The notes beneath the pieces were generated by a model. That model saw nothing but the letters and a program-made list of their open reading frames with translations. It was not told the DNA's origin and did no database searches. A DNA stretch of 64,000 nucleotides. Origin: Streptomyces graminofaciens (GTDB lineage: Bacteria > Actinomycetota > Actinomycetes > Streptomycetales > Streptomycetaceae). The translations under genes and the position numbers were made by a program. Of this stretch, positions 25,230-33,264 are shown in pieces (position 1 is the first letter of the stretch; every line of letters starts with the position of its first letter). The stretch lies in contig NZ_AP018448.1 of assembly GCF_030294945.1 (NCBI RefSeq), positions 11,318,501 through 11,382,500 of the forward strand, given 5' to 3'.

Positions 25230-26858
25230 ATGACCGGCACCAGCCCCGTCGTCGTCGCCACCGCAGAAAGGACTCGCCCCATGCGAGACCAGCAACCCCA
25301 GGCCCTGCTCTCCGGTCGCGGCTTCTACCTGGGCTCGATGTTCAGGGAGGCGGCCGACCGCCACGGAGCCGTCTTCGTCACCCTGGACCGGCCCCTCGAC
25401 GTCCTCCCCGGCCTCGGGCGCGACCTCAGTTACACGACCCTCGCGGACGTGGTCGACGAACTCTCCGGCCGCCTGTGGGAGGCGGGCGTACGCCCCTCCG
25501 AGGAGGTGGTCGTCCACAAGACGGACAACGTCGACATCGTGTTGCTGACCTGCGCGCTCTCCCGTATCGGCGCCGTCCCCGTCCTCCTCTCGCCCGGCCT
25601 CGCGGGCCCGGTCGTCGGCCAGCTCCTCGGACGCCTCCACCGGCCCTGGCTGATCACCGACCGGGCCAAGCTCGAAGGTCCGCTGAGCGACGTCGAACTC
25701 ACCGGCCTCGTCCGCCGCACGCTCTCCGTCGACGACGCCCCCGGCGCCGAACCCCTGGAGAAGTACGCCGGCGCCGCCACCCCGGCCGCCGTGCGACTGC
25801 ACCCCCGCGACCCCTCCCTCATCACCCACAGCTCCGGCACCACCGGCTTGCCCAAGCTGGCCGTGCACTGCCCGAACACCATGTGGAACCGGCTCGTCCC
25901 GCAGAAGGCGATGGGCTGGCCCACCCGGGGCGAGACCGCCGCGCTGCACATGTCGTTCGTGCACTCGCGCTTCTATCACCTGCTCGGCGTCCTGCTGCAC
26001 TTCGGCAGCCCGCTCGTCCTCATCATCGACCCGGAACCGTCGAACGTCGGCCCACTGCTGGCCCGCCACCGCCCCGGCATCGTCGAGACCCACCCCAACA
26101 CCTTCGTCCTGTGGGAGGAGCTGGCCGACGCGCCCGGCGCCCCGCTGTCCCGCGTCCGCTCGTACGGCTCCACCTTCGACGCCATCCACCCGCGTACCGT
26201 GCAGCGGCTCCTCGACGCCTCGAAGCGGCGCTCGCCCTGGCTGATCCAGCTGTACGGGCAGAGCGAGACGGGCCCGGTCGCCTTCCAGTGGTTCACCCGT
26301 CGCAGCGCCGCCCGCGCGGACGGCCGCCGGGTCGGCATCGGCATCCCCGGCTTCACCCGCGTACGCGTCGCCGACGACTCCGGCCGCAAGGTCGGCCCCG
26401 GCACGGCCGGCCGGATCGAGGCCCGCACCCGCGGCCGTATCCTCACCTACCTCGGTGCCCGCGACCGCTATCTGCGCCAACTCAGCGACGGCTGGTGGGA
26501 GATGGGCGACATGGGCTACCAGAGCCGCTGGGGCGCCCTGTACCTCATCGACCGCGAGATCGACCAGATCGACTCCGTGCACAGCAACCTCGAGATCGAG
26601 GACACCCTCATGTCCCGCCTGGAGGAGCTGCGCGAGGTCGTCATCGTGCCCGGCGTCGACCGCGAACCCGTGCCCGTGGTGTGCGTCCGCGGCGAACGCC
26701 CGCTGGACCCGGCGCGCTGGCGCGAGGCCACGGCAGACCTGCCGACCATGGCCGAGCCCAGGCAGTGGCGGTTCGAGGAGCTGCCGATGACCTCCACCTG
26801 GAAGGTGAAGCGCGTGGAGATCACCCGCATGCTGACCGAGAGCGCCCGCGCGTCATGA
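25230..26858 (+). CDS. Second AMP-forming acyl ligase
   Basis: This 542-residue member of the ANL superfamily has the P-loop ITHSSGTTGLPKLAVH, LYGQSETGPVAF, a degenerate hinge region (YLIDREIDQIDSVHSN) and a C-terminal lysine in TSTWKVKR. It is only distantly like the first ligase. It keeps the residues for adenylation, and may form a CoA thioester or directly an amide or ester. No carrier protein or condensation domain is nearby. It starts 3 bp after the previous stop if the ATG at 25230 is used. The ATG at 25281, preceded by AAAGGA, is an equally good start. Confidence 0.8.
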   Translation: MTGTSPVVVATAERTRPMRDQQPQALLSGRGFYLGSMFREAADRHGAVFVTLDRPLDVLPGLGRDLSYTTLADVVDELSGRLWEAGVRPSEEVVVHKTDNVDIVLLTCALSRIGAVPVLLSPGLAGPVVGQLLGRLHRPWLITDRAKLEGPLSDVELTGLVRRTLSVDDAPGAEPLEKYAGAATPAAVRLHPRDPSLITHSSGTTGLPKLAVHCPNTMWNRLVPQKAMGWPTRGETAALHMSFVHSRFYHLLGVLLHFGSPLVLIIDPEPSNVGPLLARHRPGIVETHPNTFVLWEELADAPGAPLSRVRSYGSTFDAIHPRTVQRLLDASKRRSPWLIQLYGQSETGPVAFQWFTRRSAARADGRRVGIGIPGFTRVRVADDSGRKVGPGTAGRIEARTRGRILTYLGARDRYLRQLSDGWWEMGDMGYQSRWGALYLIDREIDQIDSVHSNLEIEDTLMSRLEELREVVIVPGVDREPVPVVCVRGERPLDPARWREATADLPTMAEPRQWRFEELPMTSTWKVKRVEITRMLTESARAS

Positions 26859-28036
26859 CGACCCCCGTCCTGGTCGTGGGCGCGGGCCCCGTCGGTCTCT
26901 CGGCGGCCCTCGCCCTGCGCGCCCACGGACTGCCCGTGGTCCTGCTGGAGGCGGACCCCGAGGGCCGCGAACGCCCCGGCAGCCGCGCCCTGTTCGTCCA
27001 CCGCGAGACCCTCGAACTCCTCGACGGCATGAGCCCGGGACTCGCGCTGGAGATCACCGAGTACGGCAGCACCTGGCACACCAAGCGGACCCTGTACCGG
27101 GGCCGTGAGGTGTACGCCCGCACCTTCCCGCCGCCCACGGGAACCCCGCCCTTCACCAGCCTCCGCCAGGTCGACACCGAGCGTTTCCTGCTCACCGCCT
27201 GCCGGGACGCGGGTGTTCGGTTCGTGTGGGACGCCAAGGTGACCGGCGTACGCGTCGACCCGGCCGGGGTGACGCTGACCGACGAGAGCGGGCGCACCTG
27301 GACCGGCACCCACGCCGTCGCCGCCGACGGCGCCCGCTCCGCCGTACGCCGTGAACTCGGCATCCCCCTGGAGGGCACCCACGGCGACGGCTTCCACGTC
27401 GTCGCGGACATCGCCGACATCCCGGGCGCCGAACTGCCCCTGGAGCGCGTCTTCCACTACGAACACCCGGGCCTCGGCGGCCGCAGCGTGATGCGCGTGC
27501 CGTTCACCGGCGGCTTCCAGCTCGACCTCCAGTGCCGCGACGACGACGCGCCGGAGGAGTACGGCAGCGAGGACGCCGTGCGCCGCTGGCTGCCGGCGGT
27601 CGTCGGGGACGGGTACGGCGAGCGCGTCCTGTGGGTGTCGACGTACCGCTTCCTGCGGAAGGTCGCCGCCTCCTTCACCGACCCGCGGCACCGGGTGCTG
27701 CTCGTCGGCGAGGCGGCCCATCTCTTTCCGCCGTTCGGGGCGCGCGGCATGAACAGCGGCATCGCCGACGCCGCCGCCGCGGCCCGGGCGATCGCCGACG
27801 GCACGCCGGACGCGGTGGCCTCCTTCGCCGAACTCCGCCGCTCGGCGGGCCTGTTCAACAGCGCCGCCGCCGGAACCGCCCTGGAGCACCTGCGGCCCAC
27901 ACGCAGTATCGTCCGCGTCAAACAACGCGCGGCGGCGGCCCTCGCCCCGGTCCTGCCGCGCTGCGGCGCGTGGCTGGAGCACGCGCCCTACGGACCCCGG
28001 CACGGCTCACCGGCCGCCGCCGGCCGCAAGTACTGA
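26855..28036 (+). CDS. Class A FAD-dependent aromatic monooxygenase
   Basis: This 393-residue flavoprotein has the FAD dinucleotide motif VLVVGAGPVGLSAALALRAHG at the start, the DG motif VAADGARSAVRRELGI, and the second FAD motif LLVGEAAHLFPPFGARGMNSG. It belongs with 4-hydroxybenzoate 3-hydroxylase and phenol-type hydroxylases. In this cluster the likely substrate is 4-aminobenzoate or a ligated form. Ring hydroxylation is one option and decarboxylative hydroxylation to 4-aminophenol, known for a fungal 4-aminobenzoate hydroxylase, is another. It overlaps the preceding gene (ATGA). I saw no TTA codon in it. Confidence 0.85.
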   Translation: MTTPVLVVGAGPVGLSAALALRAHGLPVVLLEADPEGRERPGSRALFVHRETLELLDGMSPGLALEITEYGSTWHTKRTLYRGREVYARTFPPPTGTPPFTSLRQVDTERFLLTACRDAGVRFVWDAKVTGVRVDPAGVTLTDESGRTWTGTHAVAADGARSAVRRELGIPLEGTHGDGFHVVADIADIPGAELPLERVFHYEHPGLGGRSVMRVPFTGGFQLDLQCRDDDAPEEYGSEDAVRRWLPAVVGDGYGERVLWVSTYRFLRKVAASFTDPRHRVLLVGEAAHLFPPFGARGMNSGIADAAAAARAIADGTPDAVASFAELRRSAGLFNSAAAGTALEHLRPTRSIVRVKQRAAAALAPVLPRCGAWLEHAPYGPRHGSPAAAGRKY

Positions 28037-28047
28037 GAGGAATCCCA

Positions 28048-28842
28048 TTGACTCAACCTGCCATCGCGGAGGAACTGCTGGCATGGTCGCCCGATCGCGG
28101 CCTCACCCCATGCCCGGCGGAGAGCGGACGGCTGCTGGTCGCGGACTCCTGGTTACTGCGCGACGGCCGGGTGCGCGGCTTCGACCGCCACCGCGAACGG
28201 TTCCTCCGGGCCTGCGGCGACTGCGGCGCGCCCGAGCCACGGCGGCTGGTCGAGTTCTGGCAGGACATGACCGCCGCGCTGCCGCGCACGGGTGAGTGGT
28301 TCCCGCGCGTGGAACTCGCCCGGGGCTCGTTGGAGCTGAGGCTCCTGCTGCGGCACGCCCCGCCCCTCGGCACCGACATACGGGTCTGGGCGGCCGGCCA
28401 GCCCGACCCGCGTACCGTGCCCCGCCGCAAGGGACCGGACCTCGACGCCCTGGCCCGGGTGCGCGGCCGGGCGTCCGGCGTGGGCGCCGACGAGGCCGTG
28501 CTGATCGCCCCCTCCGGGGTGGTGCTGGAGGCCCCCACCGCCAGCATCGTGTGGTGGGAGGACGACACCCTCTGTATGCCGCCGCCCCGGCTGCCCGTGC
28601 TCGCCGGAGTCACCGTGGGGCTCGTCCAGGAGCACGCGGCACACACCGGTGTCCGGGTCGCCCACCGGGAACGCTCCCTCGCGGAGCTGGACGGTCGCGA
28701 GGTCTGGCTCGTCAACGCCCTCCACGGGATCCGCCCCGTGAGCGCCTGGACCGGCCGCCCGATGACCGCGGGCCCGGCCGTACACGCCCCGGAGTGGCGG
28801 AAATGGCTGGACGGCATCCTGGAACCACTGCCGGAGAAGTGA
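28048..28842 (+). CDS. pabC: Class IV aminotransferase-fold, PabC-type aminodeoxychorismate lyase
   Basis: This 264-residue PLP enzyme should release pyruvate from aminodeoxychorismate to give 4-aminobenzoate. The PLP lysine is in PRRKGPDLDAL and the glutamate region is EAPTASIVWW, both in class IV positions; the tail EVWLVNALHGIRPVSAW is typical of PabC. A D-amino-acid or branched-chain aminotransferase is the alternative, made unlikely by the pabAB gene in the same operon. The TTG start follows GAGAGGA. Codon 36 is TTA (28153-28155). Confidence 0.85.
   Translation: MTQPAIAEELLAWSPDRGLTPCPAESGRLLVADSWLLRDGRVRGFDRHRERFLRACGDCGAPEPRRLVEFWQDMTAALPRTGEWFPRVELARGSLELRLLLRHAPPLGTDIRVWAAGQPDPRTVPRRKGPDLDALARVRGRASGVGADEAVLIAPSGVVLEAPTASIVWWEDDTLCMPPPRLPVLAGVTVGLVQEHAAHTGVRVAHRERSLAELDGREVWLVNALHGIRPVSAWTGRPMTAGPAVHAPEWRKWLDGILEPLPEK
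28153..28155 (+). other. TTA (bldA) codon in pabC
   Basis: In-frame Leu codon TTA within DSWLLRDG, residue 36, early in the gene where bldA control is usually effective. Confidence 0.85.
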
Positions 28843-28870
28843 AGGGAAAGAGACAAAAAGACATGGGAAA

Positions 28871-28901
28871 GCGCCGGGCCGAATGTTGAACGGCCCGGCG
28901 C
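28871..28901. terminator. Terminator at the end of the aminobenzoate operon
   Basis: GCGCCGGGCCG (28871-28881) and CGGCCCGGCGC (28891-28901) form a perfect 11-bp stem with a 9-base loop between the convergent pabC and AhpD-like genes. It should stop transcription in both directions. Confidence 0.88.
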
Positions 28902-28929
28902 GATATGACGTTTTCGGATATCGGCGAAT

Positions 28930-29415
28930 TTACTTCTGGACGGGCTGGTAAGCCCCCGGAACCATCCGCGTCGCTATGGCGATCCGGTTGTACGCGTTGA
29001 TGACGGTGGCCGCCCAGATCAGCGCCGCGACCTGCTCGTCGTCGAAGACCTCCGCGGCCTGCGCGTAGACCTCGTCGGGCACATGCCCGTCGTGGACCAG
29101 CGTCACTGCCTCGGTCAACGCCAGCGCGGCCCGCTCACGGGCGTTGAAGAAGGGCGTCTCGCGCCAGGCGCTCAGGGCGTAGATCCGCTGCTCGGTCTCG
29201 CCCGCCGCGCGGGCGTCCTTGGTGTGCATGTCCAGGCAGAACGCGCAGCCGTTGATCTGGGACGCGCGAATCCTGATCAGTTCGAGGATTTCCGGTTCGA
29301 CCTTCGCGTCCCGCGCGGCGGAAACGGCCGCGCCGTGCAGGGAGCCCATCGCCCCGGACACGTCGGGGGTGATTTTCTTCAGGGGCACGCGAGATATGGA
29401 ATCGCTGTTGCTCAT
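28930..29415 (-). CDS. Carboxymuconolactone decarboxylase/AhpD-like protein
   Basis: This 161-residue protein has the AhpD core: EILELIRIRASQINGCAFCLDMHTKDAR, with the redox CxxC (CAFC) and following His, then the helical tail VINAYNRIAIATRM. Such proteins are peroxidase-like thiol reductants, though many are of unknown role. No ribosome binding site precedes the ATG. It instead has a good promoter ending seven bases before the start, so it is probably leaderless. It converges on the aminobenzoate operon and is separated by a strong terminator, so I do not count it in that pathway. Confidence 0.85.
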   Translation of the reverse strand: MSNSDSISRVPLKKITPDVSGAMGSLHGAAVSAARDAKVEPEILELIRIRASQINGCAFCLDMHTKDARAAGETEQRIYALSAWRETPFFNARERAALALTEAVTLVHDGHVPDEVYAQAAEVFDDEQVAALIWAATVINAYNRIAIATRMVPGAYQPVQK

Positions 29416-29422
29416 GGGAAGA

Positions 29423-29451
29423 ACTGTATATCTTCAATTCTCGTCGTGTAA
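29423..29451 (-). promoter_or_regulatory. Promoter of the AhpD-like gene, leaderless
   Basis: On the minus strand TTACAC (29451-29446) and TACAGT (29428-29423) are 17 bp apart, and TACAGT ends seven bases before the ATG. Spacing fits a housekeeping-type promoter with transcription starting at or near the start codon. Confidence 0.6.
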
Positions 29452-29549
29452 CTGTTTCGTCTCGACCGGGCGCACCCCACAACCACCGCGCCCCGTGGCC
29501 TGTCTACGGAGACGGAACCCGCAAATCGCATGAAAGGGAAAGGCCCGCC

Positions 29550-30245
29550 ATGGGGGACATAGGCAGAAGAAGCGCGATCGCACTCGCCGTCACCGGCCTG
29601 CTGACGCCGCTCACGCTCGCGCTGGGCGCCGCGCCCGCGCAGTCGGCGAGTTGCACGACGCAGACCGGGCCGTACCAGAAGCAGGTGGAGAAGTTCCTCG
29701 GCCGCCCGGTCGACGGCAAGCAGTCCGCCGCCGACTGCAAGGCGATCCAGGCCTTCCAGACCAAGCACGGCATCACCCCGAACGCCGGCTTCGCCGGCGC
29801 CGTCACCTGGGGCGTGATGGACCTGATGAACAAGCAGAAGGCCGTCGGCGACAACCCGAACGCGGACGGCAAGTGCCCGGTGAACAAGGGTCGCATCGCC
29901 TGTGTGAACCTCACCCTCCAACTGAGCTGGATCCAGGACGGCAAGAAGCTCGTGTACGGCCCGGTCCCGGTCCGCACCGGCCGCGACGGCTACGAGACCC
30001 GCACGGGCCTGAAGAAGATCTACTGGCGGCACATCGACCACGTCTCGTCGATCTACCACGTGCCCATGCCCTACAGCCAGTTCTTCGACGGCGGCCAGGC
30101 CTTCCACTCCGTCGGCGTCAGCATGTGGAACCCGCCCGGCTCCCACGGCTGCGCCAACATGACCAAGACCGACGCCAAGAAGTACTGGTCGCTGCTGAAG
30201 AACGGCGACGACGTCTTCGTGTACGGCCGCAAGCCGGGCACCTGA
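29550..30245 (+). CDS. Secreted L,D-transpeptidase with peptidoglycan-binding domain
   Basis: This 231-residue exported protein has a signal peptide (RRSAIALAVTGLLTPLTLALGAAPAQS), a peptidoglycan-binding segment around residues 35-95 (VEKFLGRPVDGKQSAADCKAI, AFQTKHGI), and a YkuD domain. The catalytic Cys is in SHGCANM, close to the family HXX14-17[S/T]HGCXN pattern, with the upstream His in AFHSVGVSMWNPPG. It should make 3-3 cross-links in peptidoglycan or act as a related peptidase. AAAGG precedes the ATG. Confidence 0.88.
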   Translation: MGDIGRRSAIALAVTGLLTPLTLALGAAPAQSASCTTQTGPYQKQVEKFLGRPVDGKQSAADCKAIQAFQTKHGITPNAGFAGAVTWGVMDLMNKQKAVGDNPNADGKCPVNKGRIACVNLTLQLSWIQDGKKLVYGPVPVRTGRDGYETRTGLKKIYWRHIDHVSSIYHVPMPYSQFFDGGQAFHSVGVSMWNPPGSHGCANMTKTDAKKYWSLLKNGDDVFVYGRKPGT

Positions 30246-30253
30246 CGAAACGC

Positions 30254-30292
30254 CCGCGTCCCGCCCCGCCGTGGGGGCGGAACGGGACGCGG
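30254..30292. terminator. Terminator after the L,D-transpeptidase gene
   Basis: CCGCGTCCCG (30254-30263) pairs with CGGGACGCGG (30283-30292). After a 2x2 internal loop an inner stem CCGCC/GGCGG (30266-30270, 30276-30280) closes on a five-base loop. It lies between convergent genes. Confidence 0.85.
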
Positions 30293-30388
30293 ACTCTCCC
30301 CCGACGGCAACCCGGCCGACGCGGTCGTCAAGGGCACGCCGGTCACCGTGCCGGGCGCCACACCGGCACCGGCACCGGCCTCGCCCCG

Positions 30389-31591
30389 TCACGCCCCGGG
30401 CGCGTCCCCGAAGTCCGGGATCTCCAGCCTGGCCCCGCCCTGCCGCGCCGACTCGTGCGCGATGATGCCCGGCAGGGTGTAGCGGGCCGCGACCCACGCG
30501 TTCACCGACGGCAGGGTCCGTGTGTTGACCGCGGTCACGAAGTCGTCCACCAGGAAGTGGTGGCTGCCCTCGTGCCCGTTGTGCAGCTGGTCGAACTCGC
30601 GCGGGAGCCGCGCCCGGTCGTGCACCGGCGCCGAGCCGGAGGTGAACGCGGCCCGCAGCTCCGGCGCGATGTGCTGGAGCGAGGGGTCGTCGGGGGACAT
30701 GGTGGGCTTGGGCTCAAGCAGCTCGCTGATGTCCTTCACCCCGTTCTTGTCCTGCCACAGCGCGAACGTGGCGAGCTGCTCCATGCTCGCCTCCGTGCCG
30801 AAGAACCGGAAACGCGACTCCCGGATGTGCGAGGGGTAGCCCACCCGCCGGAACTCGTTCGTACGGAACGACCCACCGCCCGCGACCTCGAACAGCGCGG
30901 TCGCGTTGGAGAAGTCGTTGCCGAACTGGCTGACCTCCTTGTCGAACACCCCGTCCCCGCGCTCGTCCACGACCCCGATCGCGGACACGCTCACCGCATG
31001 CGTCCGCCAGGCGCCGAGCACCCCGCCCACCGAGTGCGTCGGGTACAGCAGCGGGGGATAGCTGGCGGTCGCCTTCCAGTTCTCGCCGCCGCTGTACTGG
31101 TACGCGTCGTAGAACCCCAGATCCATGTCGTGGACGTAGTCGCCCTCGGCGTAGAAGAGCCGCCCGAACGCGCCCTCCGCGATCTGGTTGCGGGCGTGCA
31201 CGGTCGCCGGGTTGTACTGACTCGTCTCACCCATCATGTACGTCAGCCCGGTCGCCCGGACCGCGTCGATGATCGAGGCTATCTCCTCGGTGGTGATCGC
31301 CATGGGCACGGCCGAGTACACGTGCTTGCCGGCGCCCAGCCCCTGGAGCACCAGCGGCCCGTGGGTCCAGCGCTGGGTGAAGATCGCGACCGCGTCGACC
31401 GCTGTCGACTCCAGCATCGCCTCGTACGAGGGGAAGGTCCCGGCCAGCCCCTGGGCGGCGGCCAGTTGCTCGGCCCGCTCGGGCAGCAGATCGGTGACGT
31501 AGACGTCGCCGACACCGGGGTGGGCCTGGAACAGCGTGGCGAACTGGCCGGAGAACTGGCCGGCGCCGACGATGCCTAGGGAGAACGTCAT
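30389..31591 (-). CDS. Gfo/Idh/MocA-family oxidoreductase
   Basis: This 400-residue NAD(P)-dependent enzyme starts with a Rossmann fold (FSLGIVGAGQFSGQFATLF), followed by the family stretch GKHVYSAVPMAITTEEIASI, where the usual EKP is AVP. It then has a C-terminal alpha/beta domain with GETSQYNPATVHARNQIAEG and HSVGGVLGAWRTH. Such enzymes oxidise or reduce sugars and inositols. It is divergent from a ROK-family gene, which probably represses it in response to a sugar. The ATG at 31591 is preferred over an upstream TTG because AAGGG is suitably placed. Confidence 0.85.
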   Translation of the reverse strand: MTFSLGIVGAGQFSGQFATLFQAHPGVGDVYVTDLLPERAEQLAAAQGLAGTFPSYEAMLESTAVDAVAIFTQRWTHGPLVLQGLGAGKHVYSAVPMAITTEEIASIIDAVRATGLTYMMGETSQYNPATVHARNQIAEGAFGRLFYAEGDYVHDMDLGFYDAYQYSGGENWKATASYPPLLYPTHSVGGVLGAWRTHAVSVSAIGVVDERGDGVFDKEVSQFGNDFSNATALFEVAGGGSFRTNEFRRVGYPSHIRESRFRFFGTEASMEQLATFALWQDKNGVKDISELLEPKPTMSPDDPSLQHIAPELRAAFTSGSAPVHDRARLPREFDQLHNGHEGSHHFLVDDFVTAVNTRTLPSVNAWVAARYTLPGIIAHESARQGGARLEIPDFGDAPGA

Positions 31592-31756
31592 GTAAGGGGT
31601 GCCCTTCAAGGATCGAGTGACGACCGCTTACTTTTGCTCCGAAAGAATAGTCGCGTCAAGGGGTGGGTGAGCATCTGTGAAAGTCGGTCGGAATGGCATA
31701 GAGTGAGTCACGTTACTTCTGTAGTGAAACAAATGATGTGTGGGAGCCTGACCCTC

Positions 31757-32923
31757 ATGACCGCACTGGCCGACAGCTGGCTGCCGCTCAGCCCCGGAGA
31801 ACGGGCCGTGGCGATCGAGGTACTCGTGCACGGCCCGCTCTCGCGCACCGAACTCGCCCGGCGCCTCGGCCTGTCCGCAGGCAGCCTGACCCGCCTGACG
31901 AAACCGCTGATCGAGTCCGGACTGCTGATCGAGGCCCCGGAAGGCCAAGGCCCCGCACTCCCCGAAGCCCGCCAGGGGCGCCCCTCGCAACCGCTGGACA
32001 TCGTCGCCGACTCCCGCTCCTTCATCGGCTTCAAGATCACCGACGACATGGTGTACGGCGTCGTCACCACCCTCAGGAGTGAGATCGTCACCCGGTACGA
32101 CCGCCCGCTCACCACGCACGAGCCGGAGCGGGTCGCCGACCAGCTGGCGGAGATGGCCGCCGAACTCGGCCGTACGCACCCGGGGCCGGCCGGCATCGGC
32201 ATCGGAGTGGGCGGACTCGTCCGGCGCCACGCGACGGTCGGCGAGTCCCCCTTCCTGCTCTGGCGCGACGTCCCGCTGGCCGAACTCGTCGAGGAGCGCA
32301 CCGGACTCCCCGTCGTCGTCGAGAACGACGTGGCCGCACTCGTCGAGGCCGAGACCTGGTTCGGCGCCGGCCGCGGACTCGACCGGTTCGTCGTCCTGAC
32401 CATCGGCGCAGGCATCGGCTACGGGCTGGTCCTGGGCGGCAAGCGGGTGCCCGGCGCCGAGGAGGACCGGGGCTTCGGCCGCCACTGGATCGTCGACCCC
32501 GGCGGTCCGCTCACCCCCGACGGCGAACGCGGCAGCGCCGTCTCGCTCTTGGCCATCCCCAGCATCCGCTACCAGATCCAGGCCGCCACCGGCCGCGATC
32601 TGACATACGAGGAGATCCTCGCCGGTGCCGCCGCCGGGGAGCCGATGTCGGCCCGTGTCATCGCCGAGGCCGCGCGCGCCCTCGGCACGCTGGTGGCGCA
32701 GATCTCCAACTTCGTGATGCCGCAGAAGATCCTGCTCGCGGGAGAAGGGGTCGGGCTGATGGATGTCGCGGGAAAGGCGGTGCGGGAGACGATCCGTGGC
32801 CACCGTCATCCCCTCGCCGCGCCGGTCCCGCTGGAGACCAAGGTGTCCGACTTCCACGACTGGGCGAGGGGTGCCGCCGTACTGGCCATTCAGGTGCTCG
32901 TGCTCGGGACCGCCGAGTCCTAA
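31757..32923 (+). CDS. ROK-family transcriptional regulator
   Basis: This 388-residue protein has an N-terminal winged helix (LSRTELARRLGLSAGSLTRLTKPLIESGLL) and a sugar-kinase-like ROK domain (GIGIGVGGLV; VVENDVAALVEAETWFGAG; VLTIGAGIGYGLVLGG). The cysteine-rich zinc motif of classical ROK proteins is not seen. It probably represses the divergent Gfo/Idh/MocA gene until a sugar binds. The ATG at 31757 was chosen by domain start; GGGAG is 11 bases upstream. The 165-bp gap before it is AT-richer and holds only an imperfect repeat, ACTTT-TGCTCCG-AAAG. Confidence 0.85.
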   Translation: MTALADSWLPLSPGERAVAIEVLVHGPLSRTELARRLGLSAGSLTRLTKPLIESGLLIEAPEGQGPALPEARQGRPSQPLDIVADSRSFIGFKITDDMVYGVVTTLRSEIVTRYDRPLTTHEPERVADQLAEMAAELGRTHPGPAGIGIGVGGLVRRHATVGESPFLLWRDVPLAELVEERTGLPVVVENDVAALVEAETWFGAGRGLDRFVVLTIGAGIGYGLVLGGKRVPGAEEDRGFGRHWIVDPGGPLTPDGERGSAVSLLAIPSIRYQIQAATGRDLTYEEILAGAAAGEPMSARVIAEAARALGTLVAQISNFVMPQKILLAGEGVGLMDVAGKAVRETIRGHRHPLAAPVPLETKVSDFHDWARGAAVLAIQVLVLGTAES

Positions 32924-33013
32924 ACGGAGAGTGATCAGCTTCACGGTCCGTAATGTCTGAAGTGGGACCTTTACTCACAACGGCTTCACGTCCAGGACCA
33001 TAGGCTTTGCATC

Positions 33014-33184
33014 ATGTCCACCACTCATGAAGTCGTCCTGGAAAGAGCGGAAAGATCCGAGAGAACGGCCGCCGAGGTCAATGAGGAGATCCGCGCGCTG
33101 TGGTTCTCCAGTGGGGGGACGTTGAACATGGAGCAGCGGCGCGTGTACGAGCGGCTCGTCCTGGAGTGGGCGGCGGCCTCCTAG
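33014..33184 (+). CDS. Small 56-residue hypothetical protein
   Basis: An ATG at 33014 opens a 57-codon frame encoding MSTTHEVVLERAERSERTA and later EEIRALWFSSGGTLNMEQR, ending EWAAAS. It is charged, helical and amphipathic, with no membrane segment. I recall similar small actinobacterial proteins with the EVNEEIRALW and GTL..EQRR.YE.L pattern, which suggests a real gene. It lacks a good ribosome binding site. Function unknown. Confidence 0.6.
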   Translation: MSTTHEVVLERAERSERTAAEVNEEIRALWFSSGGTLNMEQRRVYERLVLEWAAAS

Positions 33185-33264
33185 AGGCCGGCCCCCCTCA
33201 GCTGCTCACCTCGACCACTCCAAGATCCCCGACAGAGCCGAACCCGGCCCCGGCCCCCCCGAAC

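Noticed and set aside
23792..28036. A 1414-codon open frame on the plus strand across the aminobenzoate operon
   Set aside because: Its first 1000 codons give an Arg/Pro-rich sequence without motifs and lie out of frame over two clear ligase genes. Only the last 394 codons are real, as the flavin monooxygenase.
28930..29415. AhpD-like gene as a member of the aminobenzoate cluster
   Set aside because: It is convergent, has its own promoter and is separated from the operon by a strong terminator.
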